Assembly (NCBI GenBank): GCA_008729055.1
Contig: SDUX01000005.1
Location: forward strand, 856,801 to 920,800
Direction: 5' to 3'
Source: Pyropia haitanensis
Lineage: Eukaryota; Rhodophyta; Bangiophyceae; Bangiales; Bangiaceae
DNA length: 64,000 nucleotides
This document shows positions 21,930 to 34,535 of this stretch, one piece after another; within the stretch, counting starts at the first letter, position 1; each line of letters starts with the position of its first letter. Under the pieces are notes generated by a model, which saw only the letters and a list, made by a program, of their open reading frames with translations, had not been told where the DNA came from and searched no databases. The position numbers and the translations under genes are program-made.

Positions 21930-22773
21930 GGCACAGCACAACACAGGGGCGACGTGAAATCTCCTACAGGTGAACGGGGAGGGAATAGAGGGAGGAGTAC
22001 GAATGGGACAGAGGGAAAAGGGTGGCGACGTGTCGAGGGAAGGGGCTGCGACACGTCGGCCAGGGAGATGAAGGCCGACGTACGCTGCTCCGGTTGGAGC
22101 GCCCTGCGACGATGAGGCATCATCCGAGTGCCAACAAAAGTGGTGCCTGACCCAAGACAAGTTCCGGTTCGTCCGCCTCGCAGTGCGCCTCTTGCGGTCA
22201 CGAGGGGCCCGCGCCATGATGGCTCGCCAGCTGCGTATTGGCTCTGGCACCGGCGACCAATGGAAGGGCGTGGAGGGTGTGGACAAACTTGCTGTCGAAG
22301 ATACCTAACAATTCCCCCCTCGTACTTCCTCTGGAACAGTAAGTATGTGTACCTGCGGCTTGTAGGCCACGTGGAGTGGTCGCACCAAGAACAAAACGTG
22401 CGGGTTTTTGATCGGAAGGGACGGGCAAACTGTCTGCCTACAACCGTTGCGGCGGCCGAAAGCTCTGCTGCAGGCTGTGCCAACCCCGTCTCAGGCAACG
22501 TCACCTCCCGTATCCCCCCGCAGGCTTGCAAGAAAAGAAAAACAGTGCAGCGGCGGTAGCAACCACGCAGGCTGAAAGGTGCCCTCTCAGGCTGGTTGCG
22601 CTTCTTTGGTGGCGAATCGGAGGGGCAGTGCGTTTGTATGACAACAGGGCTTCGAAGTGTCGAATCGTTAATGACGAAAGAATGGTGTGCTTTTGCTCTC
22701 TGAGGTGCCGCATGGTAGTAGTAATGCCCGCACATCAAAAGTAGAAAAAATGAGCAGAGTCGTGACTTCTTCG
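21930..22773. other. Intergenic region, no gene seen
   Basis: Upstream of the zinc-ribbon gene and downstream of the tRNA-like gene. Composition is near neutral and no conserved coding or RNA signal was recognised, apart from the Pol III terminator listed separately. Confidence 0.5.
22745..22750 (-). terminator. Pol III terminator of the tRNA-like gene
   Basis: A run of six T on the minus strand, 23 nt after the tRNA discriminator base, the expected place for RNA polymerase III termination. Confidence 0.65.
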
Positions 22774-22933
22774 CATCTCCGGTGGGACTCGAACCCACGA
22801 TCTATGCATTGATTCCGGCCTGGGGACGCCCGCGAGAGCGACCCCAGAAAGCTCACCTCGACCAAATTGAAGGCCTAGAAGTGCATCGCCGAAGACTGGC
22901 GTGAGCGCCATTTATCCACTAGGCCACGAAGGG
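22774..22933 (-). tRNA. tRNA-Arg (UCU)-like gene with an anticodon-loop intron and an extra insertion
   Basis: On the minus strand: a T arm GTGGG-TTCGAGT-CCCAC (22798-22782); a variable loop of 5; an anticodon stem ATGCA/TGCAT with loop CTTCTAG (22881-22875), giving anticodon UCU; and a canonical A box TGGCCTAGTGG (D arm). An intron of about 65 nt (22874-22810) sits in the usual place one base after the anticodon. Oddities: 19 extra bases (22905-22887, with their own 4-bp stem) lie between the D arm and the anticodon stem, and the 5' acceptor CCCTTCG pairs with the 3' CGGAGAT at only five of seven positions, while GTCTTCG inside the 19-nt insert would pair at all seven. It may be a tRNA with a second, ectopic intron, or a decayed or rearranged copy. 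Confidence 0.6.
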
Positions 22934-23215
22934 AAGCTCTGTCATGCCGCTCGGCGAGTCACCTCATTTTTGAAGGCCCACAGCTGACGGTAGCTTCCTC
23001 GCCAGCGTGTCGACCGAGCATCGTTCTCGTGCGCACCGCTGCAGGGCGGCGGAGGCAGCGCCGACTCACCGGCAACCATCAGAGCGTCGGTCGAGCGCGA
23101 GTGGCAGAGGTGCTGCCGGCATCCACCTCCTGCGGAAAAAGACGACAACAGGACAGAGCACGACACACGCGGCACAGCAGCGGGGCACCAAAGCAGTGGC
23201 TGTCACTCGCATCAC
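22934..23215. other. Region upstream of the tRNA-like gene and downstream of the TFIIIC-like gene
   Basis: The tRNA's 5' flank and the 3' side of the minus-strand TFIIIC-like gene share this 280-bp stretch. Nothing specific is seen in it. Confidence 0.4.
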
Positions 23216-26200
23216 CTAACAGTGCCCTACCAGTTCGGCTCCCCCCTCCACCCGCCCGCCGCTGCTCCAACCAGGCAAAGGCACGGCGTCCACCGCCGCG
23301 GCCGTCACCCAGTAGTGCGTGATGAGCCCCCGCCCCGTGCCCGTAATCTCGGGCACATCGTCCTCGAGGTCGGCCAGCGACGGCGGCGGCACCGCCACCA
23401 CCCCCCCGCGGGTGCTGCCAGCTGGGCGGCCAGCGCCCGCCGGGCGGCGGCACGGTCCCCCACCCCGCCCACGGCGGCTGCCAGCGCCGCCGCCCGCGGC
23501 GGCGTGCCCCCCACACACGTCCGCCGCACCCGCCCCGCCCGCTCCAGCGCCGCCAGCTGCGACAGCACCGCCCGCGCCGGCACGTCGGTGCGACGGACGG
23601 CGGCGAGGACGACCGCCTGCGACGCGCCCGGCGAGCGCATCAGCACGGCGAGGAGGCGGCACCGGAGGGCGGCGGTGAGCGCCTCGTCTGGGTCGCCGCT
23701 CAGCGTGGACAGGGGCGCCAGAGGCACCCCCGCCGCGTGGTCAAACTGCACCACCCGCAACGGCCGACGGCCCGACGACGACGACGGCTGCGGCGACCGC
23801 ACCACCCGGTACGGGTACACGCGGAACGCGGCGGTGGTCGCGCGGGCCACAAACAGGGCGCCGCCGCCCGTCGTAAACGCGCCCGTGTCGTCATTGAGCT
23901 CGTACCGGTGGACCACGCCGGCCGCGCGGCCGGCTCGGACCGCCGCCACCACGTCGGTGGCGGTCAGGGAGGCGGGGGGCGTCAGCGGCTGCGCACCGCC
24001 GTCGGCGGCGGGCAGCTCCACGCCCCGCAGGGCCGTCAGCAGCGCGTGGCCGCGGACGCCGCCGACGCCCGCGGCGGCCAGGGCCGCCCGCAGCGCCCGA
24101 AGCGCCACATGGCGCCGCCCATCACCGGCCGCGGCCGCCAGAAGCGCCGCCCACGCGGACTTGTCCTCCGCGACAAGGCGCGTGGCGACCGCCTTCACAG
24201 GCGGGTAGTCGCGGTGCCACTCCGGGGTGGCCGCCAGGGGGCGCGCGCAAGCGTCCGAGGGGGGGTTCCCAGGCGCCGCCGCGGCGGGCGCCGGCGCAGG
24301 GGGGGGTGAGAGGACCTCCTCGCCCGCCGCCTCTGCCGGCGTCGGCGCACCATTCGCAACGCCACTGGCGGGGGTGGCGGTGGGGGTGGCGGCGGCGGCG
24401 GTGGCATCCGGCGGGGGTTCCCCCCCGCCCACCACGGGCGCCGGCCGCGCCTGCACGTCGACGCCGCCACCCCCCCCCGCCCCACCGACGGGCGGTGACA
24501 CGTCGACGCCGCCGTTGGCGGCGGGGAGCTGCGACGGCGGTGCGACAGGTGGCACGACACCCTCCATGTCCACGCCCGCCCCGCTCGCCGTGGCGGTTGG
24601 AGCCCCGGCCGCCGCTGCCGGCGGCGGCTCAGCCACCTCCATCGGCACGGTCGGCACGGCTGACGTGGCCACCCCGGTCGGCGAGGTTGGCGCCGCCACC
24701 CCAGTCGGCGCGGCTGCGGCGGCCACCCCGGTCGACGTCGTCGGTGCAGTCGCGGGCGCCTCTGCGGGCGGAGCAGCCGCGCCCCCGTCCTCCCCGTCGT
24801 TGGGCGTCAGCGCCCCGGCCGCCACCGCGGCCACCCCGGGTGGAGCAGACGACGAAGCCGCGGGCGCTGCCACAGGCGGAGCAGTCACTCGGCCCTCCTC
24901 CCCGTCCTCGGCGGTTGGCGCCCCGGCAGCCGCCACGAGGGTCGGCGCTGCCACCTCCATCGGCGCGGTCGACGCAGAAGCGGACGCCGCCACGGGCGGA
25001 GCCGCCGCTCCCCCCTCCGCCCCGCCCTCGGCGGCTGGCGCCCCGGCCGCCGCCACGACGGTCGGCGCAGCCGCCTCGGCCGGCGCGGTCGGCGCGGCCG
25101 TGAGCCCCCCCCCCCTTCCCCGTCATCGGCGGTTGCCGCCGCGGCCACGCCCTCCGCGGCGGCCCCAGCCGGCGCGGTCGGCGCGGCGGCGGCCACGCCC
25201 GCGGGCAGCGCGGTCGCCTCCCCCTCCTCCTCCCAGTCCGCAGCGGGCAGCGGCGCGAGCACGACCGTCTGGTCGACGCAGGCGAGCTGGAAGGCAACGG
25301 CCAGCGCCGCCGGCGACGCGCCATCGGCCGCCCAAAACGCGCCGTCCAGGACCGGCAGCGGCGGCGGGGCGGAGCCGCGCGCCCGCTGACCACCCCGGCC
25401 AGCGGCGGCGGCGGCGGCGGCACGGCCGTCGGGCGGCGCCGCGTCCGCGCCGGCAACGTCAGCAGCGTCGGCACCGTCGGTTGCGACGTCCTCGTCGGCG
25501 TTGGCATCGGCAGCGTCGGCGGCGGAGCCATCCCCACCCCCCCCCCCCTCGGCAGCGCCGCCACCAGCCGCCGCACCCCCCCCGCGGCGTCAAAAAACGC
25601 GCGCGGCATGGCGCGGTCGGTCAGCGCGTGCGCGACGACGCGCCCCAGCGCCCAGTCGCGGCCACTCCCGTCGCGGGTGCCGCGCACAATCACGCCCCGG
25701 CCGCGGAGGGCGAGGAAGGCCGCCTTGAGCGCCCCGTCGGCGCGCCCCCTCCCCGCGCCCGCCCCCCCCGCGCCCGCCGCGGCGGCGACGGCGGCGGCGG
25801 TCGCGGCGGCGGCCGCGGCGCCCGCCGCCTCGAGCGACAGCAGCAGCCCGCGGCCGGCGGCGGGCTCGTACACCCCGGCCGGCGACCGCACCACCGCCTT
25901 GACGCCCTCCTGCACCAGCCGGCCGACCGTGGCCATCAACGACGAGGGCGGGGGGGGGGCGTCGCCGTCACCGCCGCCGCCGCCGCCGCCGCCCGCGTCG
26001 GCCGCCTCGGCAGCCGCCACCGCCGACGCGGCGGGGGTGCGGCCGCCAAGGCGGCCGTCGGCAAAGTCCAGCACCGTCGCGACGCGGCGGCCGCCGCCGC
26101 CGCCACCCATCCCCACCGCACGCGGCACTCCCCGCGGCGTGCCGCCGCCGGCAGACCAGCCGCCGCGGCCGCCGCGGCTGCCGGGCGGCGCGGACCAGCC

Positions 26201-29200
26201 GCCCGCCGTCGGTGGGACCGACGGCCACCCCGACGCAGGCGACGGCCCGCCGCCGCCGCCGCCGCTGCCGTCGCCGCCGCCGCCGCCGCCGCCGCCGCTG
26301 TCACGGCCGCCACCCCCCCCGGTGGCGGCGTCTGCAGCAGCGCCGCGCGCCCCGCCAAGCCCCCCCCCCGCCGCGCCCCACCGCCAATAGACGCGGCGCC
26401 CACGGCGACGGCGGCGGCGGCGTCCACCGGCGGCGCCCCCCCGTGGAGCTTGTCCCAAAACCGGGCCACGAGGTCGACCTCCCCCCCCCCGCCGCGCGCG
26501 TGCCAATCCGCAGCGGCATCCGGTGGAGCGCCGGCAGCCCCGCCTCGGTCAGCGGCACCGGCGGAGCGCCGCCGCTCGTGTAGTAGTCGACGATGAGGCC
26601 GACGACGCCCGCAAACACCTCCTGCACGTCGGGCCGGCGGGTCAGCACCGCCGCCCGGTTGCGGGCCGCCCGCATCGACGCGCCGACCGCGCGGGCAATG
26701 TCGTCCCACGAGATGAGGTAGCGCTGGCAGCCGGCCGCGACGCCGCCGGTCGAGCCGGGGCCAAACGCGCCGGCGGCGTCCCAGTACAGGCGCGCCTCGC
26801 CCGCGCTGTCGCTGTCGGACAGCGCCGCAGGGTCCGCGCTCGCGTCGGCAGGAGGGAGGGCCGACGCCGCCGCCGCCGAGCCGGCAGGAGCGGCGGCTCC
26901 TCGCAGGTCATCCTCTGACGCCGCCTCCTCCTCCTCTGCAGAGGTATCCCCCCCCACCCTGTCCAACGCTGGGCCGCCAGCCGCGCCGGCCCCACCCGCG
27001 GCAGCCCCTCCCGTCGGCCGCAGCGACCGCGGCGTCGGAGCAATCGCCGCCACAGCCGCGTCCTCGTCCTCCACCCCCGCCATTGCCGCTGATAGCGCCG
27101 CCTCCGCGGCGGCTTGCGCCTCGGACAGGGCCACGTCCGCGGCAGAGGTGCCGGGTGGGGCGACCGCCGGCGCCACCGCCGCCGAGTCGACGACCGCCGC
27201 CGCAGCACCGTCGACAGCCGACGCCAGCGCCGCACCCGGAGCCAGCGCCGCAGCGTCGTCGAGGGCCACCGCCGCCGCCTCGTCAGGGGCCACCGCCGCA
27301 GCCTCCGGCGGCGGCGTGTGCAGCAGGGACTTCACGAGCGACAAACCGCCGGCAGCTGCTTCTGGCAAGGACTCCCCACCTTTCGGCGACGGCGGGCGTC
27401 CCCCCCGCCCCCCCCCCCCTCCCCCCACCGCCACATCTCTGGGTGGAGGCGGCGACGCCAGCGGCGGCAACGCCGCGGACACGGGCGTGCCGCCGCCGCC
27501 GCCGCCGCCGCCGTCGCCGCCGCCGCCGCCGCCGCCCACGCCAGGCGACAACCGCAGCGCGGCCGCCGGCGGCGGTGCCGCCGCCAGTGGCGTTGCGGGC
27601 GGCGGCGTGTCGGGCAGCAGCGCCGCAACGTCAACGCTAGCGGCGGGGCCCGCCACCCGCGGCGCCGCCGCGGCGTCGGCCACGTCGGCCGCCGCCGCCG
27701 CCACCGCCGGCGTCACACCCACCATGGCCGCCGCCCCCACCGGCGGCGCCACGGCCACCGCCGCAGCGGCGGGGCCCGCCACCCGCGGCGCCGCCGCGGC
27801 GTCGGCCACGTCGGCCGCCGCCGCCGCCACCGCCGGCGTCACACCCACCATGGCCGCCGCCCCCACCGGCGGCGCCACGGCCACCGCCGCAGCCGGCGGG
27901 GACACTGGGCGGGCGGGCGGGCCCCACCTCCGCACCCCCTCACCCCCCCCCCGCCCCCCCCCCCCCCCTTCGGCGCCAGCGTCGTCGTCCCCCCCCCCTG
28001 CCCCCCGCGGCATTGGAAACATGGACGGCAGCCGCCGGCGGGCGCGCGTCAGCGCGATGCGCTCGAGCGCCCGCGCGAGCGCCACCACCGCCAGCAGCCG
28101 CACCTCCATCGCCGCGGGCCACGGCACGCGGCGGCGGCGGCGGACGGGCGCCGCCGGCGACGCGCCGTCCGGGTCGACGCCCGCCGCGGCCGTCACCGCC
28201 GCGTCCGTGTCGGCCGGCGGTCTGGTGGCGCCGCCGCCGCGGCGGGCGCCGCGGCGGGGCGGCGGCGGTGGCGCCGCGCCGCCGTCGGCGGCGGGGGGGA
28301 GCCGCCGCCGCCGCCGACGCCGCCGCTGCTGGCCGGCGGTCGCGTCGGACGCGCTGTCGGCGGTGTCGTCGGGAGGCGGGCGCTTGCGGGAGGAGCCGGG
28401 GACGCCCGCCACCAGCGCCGCCGCTGCCGCCGCCGCGGCCGCCACCCCCGCGCCCGTGTCGGTCGACGTGGGCGATGCCGACCGGCGGCCGCGGCGGGCG
28501 GCCGCGAGGCGGCCCGTCGCGCCGCTGCCGTCGTCGGCGGCCCGGCCGTCAGCGTCCGGGGCGTAGTCCGAGTCGTCCCCCCCCGCGTCGGTCGACGAGC
28601 CGCCGTCGGGCTGCTGCTGCTGCCGCCGCTGCTGCTGCTGCCGCCGCCGCCGCGCAACGGCGGCGTCGGGGGCGGCGGCGGCACCGCCGGCGCGGGGTAC
28701 CACCCCAAACGGGTCCATCAGGTCGCGTACGTCCGTACCGTCGGCCGGGTCACCCCCGGCCGACGCCGCGCCCGCGCCGCCCACACCCCCGTACAGGCTG
28801 TCCCGGGCGACGCGCCGCCGCCGCCGCCGGCGCGACCGCCGCAGCGGCGGCGGCGGCGCCCCGCTGTCGCCGCCGCTGTCCGCGTCATCGTCGGCGCCCG
28901 AGCCGCCCGTCGACGCCGCCTCCGTCTCCGCATCGTCGTCCAAGAGGGTCCCCCGCCCGCGGCGGCGGCGGCGCCCCGTGGCGCCGCCCGCCGGGCCGCC
29001 CTCGCTGCCGCTGTCGCCCTCGTCTGACGTCAAGGCGCGGCGGCGGCGGCGGCGGGTGGCCTTGACGAGCGGCACCGGCGAGTAGAGGTACTTGCGCGCG
29101 CGGAGGGGCATCACGTGCGCTTGCCGGTAGACATAGTAGCACCAGGCGGTGAGCGGCGGGATGTGCAGCCGCGACGACGCCTCGTACAGCTCGACGACCG

Positions 29201-29757
29201 AGAGCGGCCGCGGCCAGCCAGTGGCCCCAGGGCGGGGCTGCGACGAGGGGGTCGCCGCAGCCGCCGCCGCAGCCGCCGCCCCGTCGGGCGGCTCGACGGC
29301 GGGCGGCTCAGCGGCGGCAGCCGCCGACGCCCCCTCCCCCCCAGCCGGCGTCCCCGCAGGCGTGGCGGCCAGCCGCACAAACTCCCGCTCCAACGAGATG
29401 GCCGTCGCCGCGTTGAACACCCGCTCCCGGATGTCCTCATTCCAGTTGCGTACCGTGTACATCTCAGGCACGGTGTGGCGGTGGGCGACCGGCGTGCCAC
29501 TCGCCCCGCTGCCGCCGCCGTGACCACCACCGCCGCCGCCTCCGCCACCGCGGCCACGTGCCACACTGGCACCGCCTACCGGGGCGGCAGGGGTGGCCGC
29601 CGCCGGTGCCGGCGGCAGCGCCTCGGGCTTGGTCGCCACCCGCCCGCCGCCACGCACAAACGCACACGCAACGGCGGCGAGGCGCGCCCAAAAGGCCGTC
29701 GCGGTCGCCTCGTCGTCAAAAGGCACGGTTGGCAGCGCCCGTCGAGGCTGGGGTGAC

Positions 29758-29795
<38 letters not shown>

Positions 29796-31088
29796 TGGTG
29801 TCCGCGCCGGCGCGGCCGGCGGCACGCACCGCCCGCCACTAAACGTTGGGTGGTCCGCAACGCCGCCGCGCGCGAGCCGCCAGCGCCCGCCATCTGGGGT
29901 GAGGCTGACCAGGCCGAGGCGGCGGAGGAGCCCCATCGTCCGGCGGGTTTGGCCGACAAACGGCCGCGCGCGGAGGACCGCGTGGCGGGTGGCGGGCGGC
30001 AGGTCCCGCACGGCCGCCGCGGCGGTCGCCGCGTCGAGGGTGCCAATGTCCGTGTAGATGCCGAGCGTGGCAGCGAGGGTGCCCAGCGGCATCGCCTCGA
30101 GGGCGTCAGTGATGGAAAAGGAGGGGAGGGGGGCCGGGGAGGGGGGAGGAGGGGGAGGGGGGGGGGCGGCGCCGGGTGGGGGAGGTGCCACCGCCCAAAC
30201 GGGCCTGGCCGCCGCGGGGCCCGTCGAGGTGTCCCCGACGGCGCTGTTGCCGGTGGCAGCGTCTCCGGCGACGGAACCCTGCAGTGGCACCCCAAGAGCC
30301 CCCGCCAGAGCCGACGCCCCGGTGCCATCTGCCACCGCAGACCCCGGCCCCGTGGCGTCCATCGTCACCGCCGCGGCAGGAGGGGTAGGGGAAACGCCGC
30401 CAGCGGTGGGAGCGGCTGCCGCCGGAACGGGGCCCACAGCGCCGGCGGCTACCGCGCCGTCCCCAGCGGAGCGACTGCCCGTGGCGGGGCCGCCCGCAGT
30501 GGGACCCGCCAGTGGCACCCCGGGAGCCTTGGCCGGTGGCGACACCGCCGCGCCTCCCCCCACCGGCAACCCCGGCGCTCCGCCATCCCCTGCTGCTGCC
30601 GTCCCACCGTCCGCCGCCGCCGCGTCTGCACCGCCCGCGGCCACCGGCGTGACGGCTGGCGCCGCCGCCCCCGCCCCCGCCGCTGCCGCCGACACACCCG
30701 CTGCCGCCGGCGAGGCGTCCCACACGTACAGCCGGAGGAGCGCCAGGTGCAGCTGCCGCGCGCGCACCATCCCCCCCCCCACCAGCCCATAGTGCCGCGC
30801 GTGGAGGAGCGCGACCATCGACTGGCGCGCGAGCAGCACCCCCTTGCGCGGGTGCAGCGTGGCCAGCAGCGGCGCGCCCGCGCCAGCCGCGCGCCGCCCC
30901 ACCGCCGCCGCGTCCGCCGCGCCCGCCGCGCCCGCCGCGCCCGCCGCGCCCGCCGCGCCCGCCGCGGCCGTTGGAGCGGCCGCGGGCGGCGCGCCCGCCG
31001 CGTCCGCTCCTCCAGACCGGTCCCGCTTGCGGTTGCGTGGCGGCAGCGGGACGAGGTCGCCGGCGGGCGCCGCCGCCCCCGCGTCACG

Positions 31089-31132
<44 letters not shown>

Positions 31133-34100
31133 TGCCAAACCGCCGCCGCCGGTTGTCCAGGCCGACCGCCATCGGCGACGCCGCCGCGCCCGGCGGCGGC
31201 GCCGTCAGCGCCGCCCGCACCTCGGGCGCGGTCGTCGGCAGGCCGGGTAGCAGCACCAGCCGCACCATGCCGGCGATCCGGTGGGTGCCGGGGAAGGTGC
31301 GCGGCGTCGCGGCCGACGCGTCGGCGTCCGCGGCGACCGCGGCGGGGGTGCCGCCGCCACCCTCCCCGTCGCTGGCAGGCGCCGCCGCCCCGCCACCGCC
31401 GCCGCCACTGCCGGGTTGACCCATCACCGCCCGCTCCCGCGGGAGCGTCACCTCCTCGGCTTCCCCCGCCGCCACGAGGGCGTCGACGAGGCGGCTGACG
31501 ACCTTGCGGTCCATCCGGGAGAAGGGGGCGCCCTCGGCGTCGGCAATGAGGCGGCCGAGCGTCTCCCGGACGAGCGCCTTGTGCTCGGCCAGCAGGGACC
31601 GCAGGAGCGCCCGCCGGGTCAACGCCGTGATGGACACGGCCGTGCCGCGGGGCGCCGCCGCCACCGCCGCCTGTGCCGTCGCCACCGCCGCGGCCAAGCG
31701 GGCCGCCGCGGCCTCTTTGGCGGCAGGGGACGGTTGAGCGGCAGCGACGCCGGGGGTGTCAACCGCGCTGGCGGCTGGCGAGCGCGGGGGATCCCTCGCC
31801 ACGGGCGACCGTGGACCCTTGGCAGCCGCGTCGCCGCTACGGGTCATCACCGCCGCTGTCGCAGCTGCGACGGCCGCGGTCACCGCCGCCGCGGCCGCTG
31901 CCGCCGTCACCGCCGGTGGCGTCGCTGCGACGGGCGCGCGCGCTGGCGTGCCCCTCGCTGGTGCCCCAACGCGGGCCGACGCGCCTCCTCCCCCGGCAGG
32001 CGGGCCCTCCTGCTCTGCCTCCCCCGGCTGCGGGGGTTGCCCAAACAGGGGCGCCATGTACGCCGCCTCTGCCGGCGGCACCCCCCCCCCAGCGCCCCCC
32101 CCTGCGGCAACACGTGGCGCTTGTGGAGGGCCTTGCCCGTGTGCTCCCGCACGACCGTCGTGCCCGCCGCGAGCGCGACCGCCTCAACGACGCGGGTCAG
32201 CAGCCGCCGACCGAGGAGCGCGCCCATGACGTCCCGCACGTCTGGTATCGACGCGCCGCGGGCGCCGGCGGCGGCAAAGATGGCCCGCACCTGCGCCGCA
32301 GGGGGCACCTCAACGAGAAAGGTGCCCAGCCGGACGGGCCCACCGTCGCCGTCGCCGTCGCCCGTGCCGGCGCCGCCGTCCGCGCCCGCGACGGCGGCGC
32401 CCCAGCCCTCCGAGTCCCGGCTGACGGCCGCGCCGCCCGCCGCGGACGCCAGCAGCGGGTGCGGCGACGCGAGCGGCAGCCCCGCCAGCGCCACCGCCGT
32501 CGGGTGCGTCAGGGACAAGCACAGCGTCGGGACGACGCGGCCGTTGGGCATCTTGGCGCGGGCAACCTCCTCCGTGACCAGCGAGCCGCGCAGGAGCGTC
32601 GCCCGCACCGCCCGCCACACCCGGTGGCGGAGCGTCTCAAACGCCTTTGGCGGCAGCTCCGGGTCGCGCGCCGCGTCGGGGATGAGCTGCAGCTTGAGGT
32701 CCCGCTGGGACAGCCGCCCAGACGGCGTTCCCCCGCCGCCCGCCGCCGCGAGGGCGGCCAACACCGCCGCCACGCGCTCCGACAGCGACGCCGCGTTGCG
32801 CTGCCGGTCCGCGGCGGCGGACCACGGGGCGGGGAACTTGGCGCTCATCAACCCGTCCTCGGCGGCCGCGTCGGCAGCGCCACCCGCAGGGGTGGCGGCG
32901 GCGGCGTCACCGCCGCCGCCGCTGCCGCGGCTGCTCGCCTCGAGCAGCTCCTCCACGGCGTCATCGTCCTCGCCGCCGCCGTCGCCCACCGACCACCGCG
33001 GCAGCGTAATGCGCGACGTAAACGACAGCGGCAGCGCGCTCGCGGCGGGCACGCCCGGCCGCCCCAATGGCGCGGCGCGGTAGCGCAGGCGCCGCCGCTG
33101 CACCAGGTCCGCCGCGAGGAGGCCCATCAGGTGGTGGTGCAGCACCGCGGGGGTCAGGCCGAGGCGACCGGCGAGGTCGCTCTGCAGCACCCCCGCCCGG
33201 CGGGCGGCGCCAATCGCGTCGAGGCACCGCCGGCCGTGGGGGGTGAGCGGGTAGTGCTCGGCGGGGTGGTGGCCCAGCGCCGCCAGCTGCACCGCGTCGG
33301 TAGCGACGACGAGGAGGTCGGCGGGGTCGACAGACGCCGCGGGGGGGGGCGCCGCCGCCGCTGCCGCGGGAGCGACCACCCCAGCGGGCGACGCGGCGGC
33401 GGACGCGGCGTCGCTGCGAGCGGCGGACGCCACGCCAGACGCGCGGTCGCTGGCCGCCGCCGCCGCCGCCCCGACGCTGGCAGTGGCCGCCGCGCCGTCC
33501 CTGCCGGCGGCCACCGCGCCGTCGCTGGCCGTCGTCGCCGTGCCGTCATTGGCAGCCCCCGCCGGGCCATTCCCGGCGGCCGCCGCGCCGCCGTCACTGG
33601 GCGCGGCCGCCGCCACGCCGCCGCCGACCGTCGGCGCCGCGGCGGCCACCGCCGGCACGGCAGACGACGGCCGGCCGGCATGGACAACCCCATCCGCCGC
33701 CGCGTCGTTGGCTGCCGCGGCGAGTGCCGCGAGCGTGCTGCCGGCCGCGCGACCGCCACCGCCGCCACCGCCGCCAGGCGCGGGCGCAGCCTCCCCAACC
33801 CAGGTGGGCGCCCCCACCCCCGCTGCTCCGTCTGTCACCTCGATGACCCTCCGAATGGGGCTCGCCACAGCAGGCGCACGCACAATAGCAGGCGCAGGCG
33901 CGGACACAATCCGCTCCCCCCCACCCCCCTGTCGCAACGTCCCCGCGTCCGTGGCGACAACCCCCCCCCACCCTCCCCTCCCACTGCCTCTCCCCCGCCC
34001 CCCCCCCTCCCTCTCCCCACCCCACTTACGGTGGCGACCGCCACTCCATCCCCCCCCCCCCCGTCACCACGCCTGCTCCTCCCCCCCGGCCTGCCGCAGC

Positions 34101-34535
34101 GCCCCTCCCTCTCCCTTCCCCTCCCCCCCTTCCCCTCCCCCTCCCCCTCCCCCGCGCCCTCCCTCTACCGCTGCCACCCCCCCTGCCCCTCCCCCCCCCC
34201 CCCCCCACCCTCGTCTCCTCCACCTACCCCCCCTCCCCCCCCCCGCCCCCCGGCGTCACCTGGTACACCGCCCACTCGTCCGGCCGGTCTGCAAACGCGG
34301 CGGCCAGCCACGCGCACAGGCGGCCATCGACGGGCGGCAACGGCGGGCCGCCCGTCGCCGCCGCCGTCGCCGCCGCCGTCGCCGCCGTCGCCGTCGCCGC
34401 CGTCGCCGCCGCCGTCGCCGCCACCGCCACCGCCGCGTCCGCCGCGACCGCCGCCCGCGCGGCGGCGCCGACGGTCATACCCCCCGCGCCCGCCGTCGCG
34501 ACCGCGTCCGCGGCGGCGGCAAAGAGGTCGTCCAT
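23216..34535 (-). CDS. TFIIIC subunit 1-like protein (B-block-binding subunit), very large, frame broken at homopolymers
   Basis: Largest subunit of the RNA polymerase III factor that binds the B box of tRNA genes. Exon 1 is 34535-34260 (MDDLFAAAADAV, PLPPVDGRLCAWL); a 331-nt intron (GTGACG...GCGACAG, phase 0) leads to one long exon. The B-block winged helix is at ~33230-33070 (CLDAIGAARRAGV, LAGRLGLTPAVLHHHL). Further modules: KALVRETLGRLIADAEG, SVVELYEASSRLHIPPL, and a C-terminal block ending LSTLSGDPDEALTAALRCRL, LMRSPGA and THYWVTAAAV, which matches the end of GTF3C1-type proteins. The frame changes at C runs near 32081-32102, 26481-26490, 26313-26369, 25537-25548, 25105-25115 and 23401-23407, with good coding sequence on both sides of each. 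About 3,660 residues if joined, against ~2,100 in animals; the excess is Ala/Pro/Gly/Arg tracts. Sequence error is likelier than pseudogenisation. Divergent from the DNA glycosylase gene. Confidence 0.75.
24640..25090 (-). repeat. Imperfect ~35-codon repeats in the TFIIIC-like gene
   Basis: Several degenerate in-frame units built on (G)APTAEDGEEG followed by an Ala/Pro linker and a GVAA/EVAA turn. They fill an acidic, disordered segment between the middle domains and the C-terminal block. Confidence 0.6.
27641..27892 (-). repeat. Two exact 126-bp direct repeats in the TFIIIC-like gene
   Basis: 27641-27766 is repeated at 27767-27892 with no visible difference, giving two copies of a 42-residue Ala/Val/Pro segment containing APPVGAAAMVGVTPAV. 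Exact identity points to a recent in-frame slippage duplication. Confidence 0.85.
30917..30966 (-). repeat. 9-bp repeat in the TFIIIC-like gene
   Basis: Five to six tandem units of GCGCCCGCC (plus-strand reading), giving an AGA-type tripeptide repeat in the coding frame. Confidence 0.7.
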
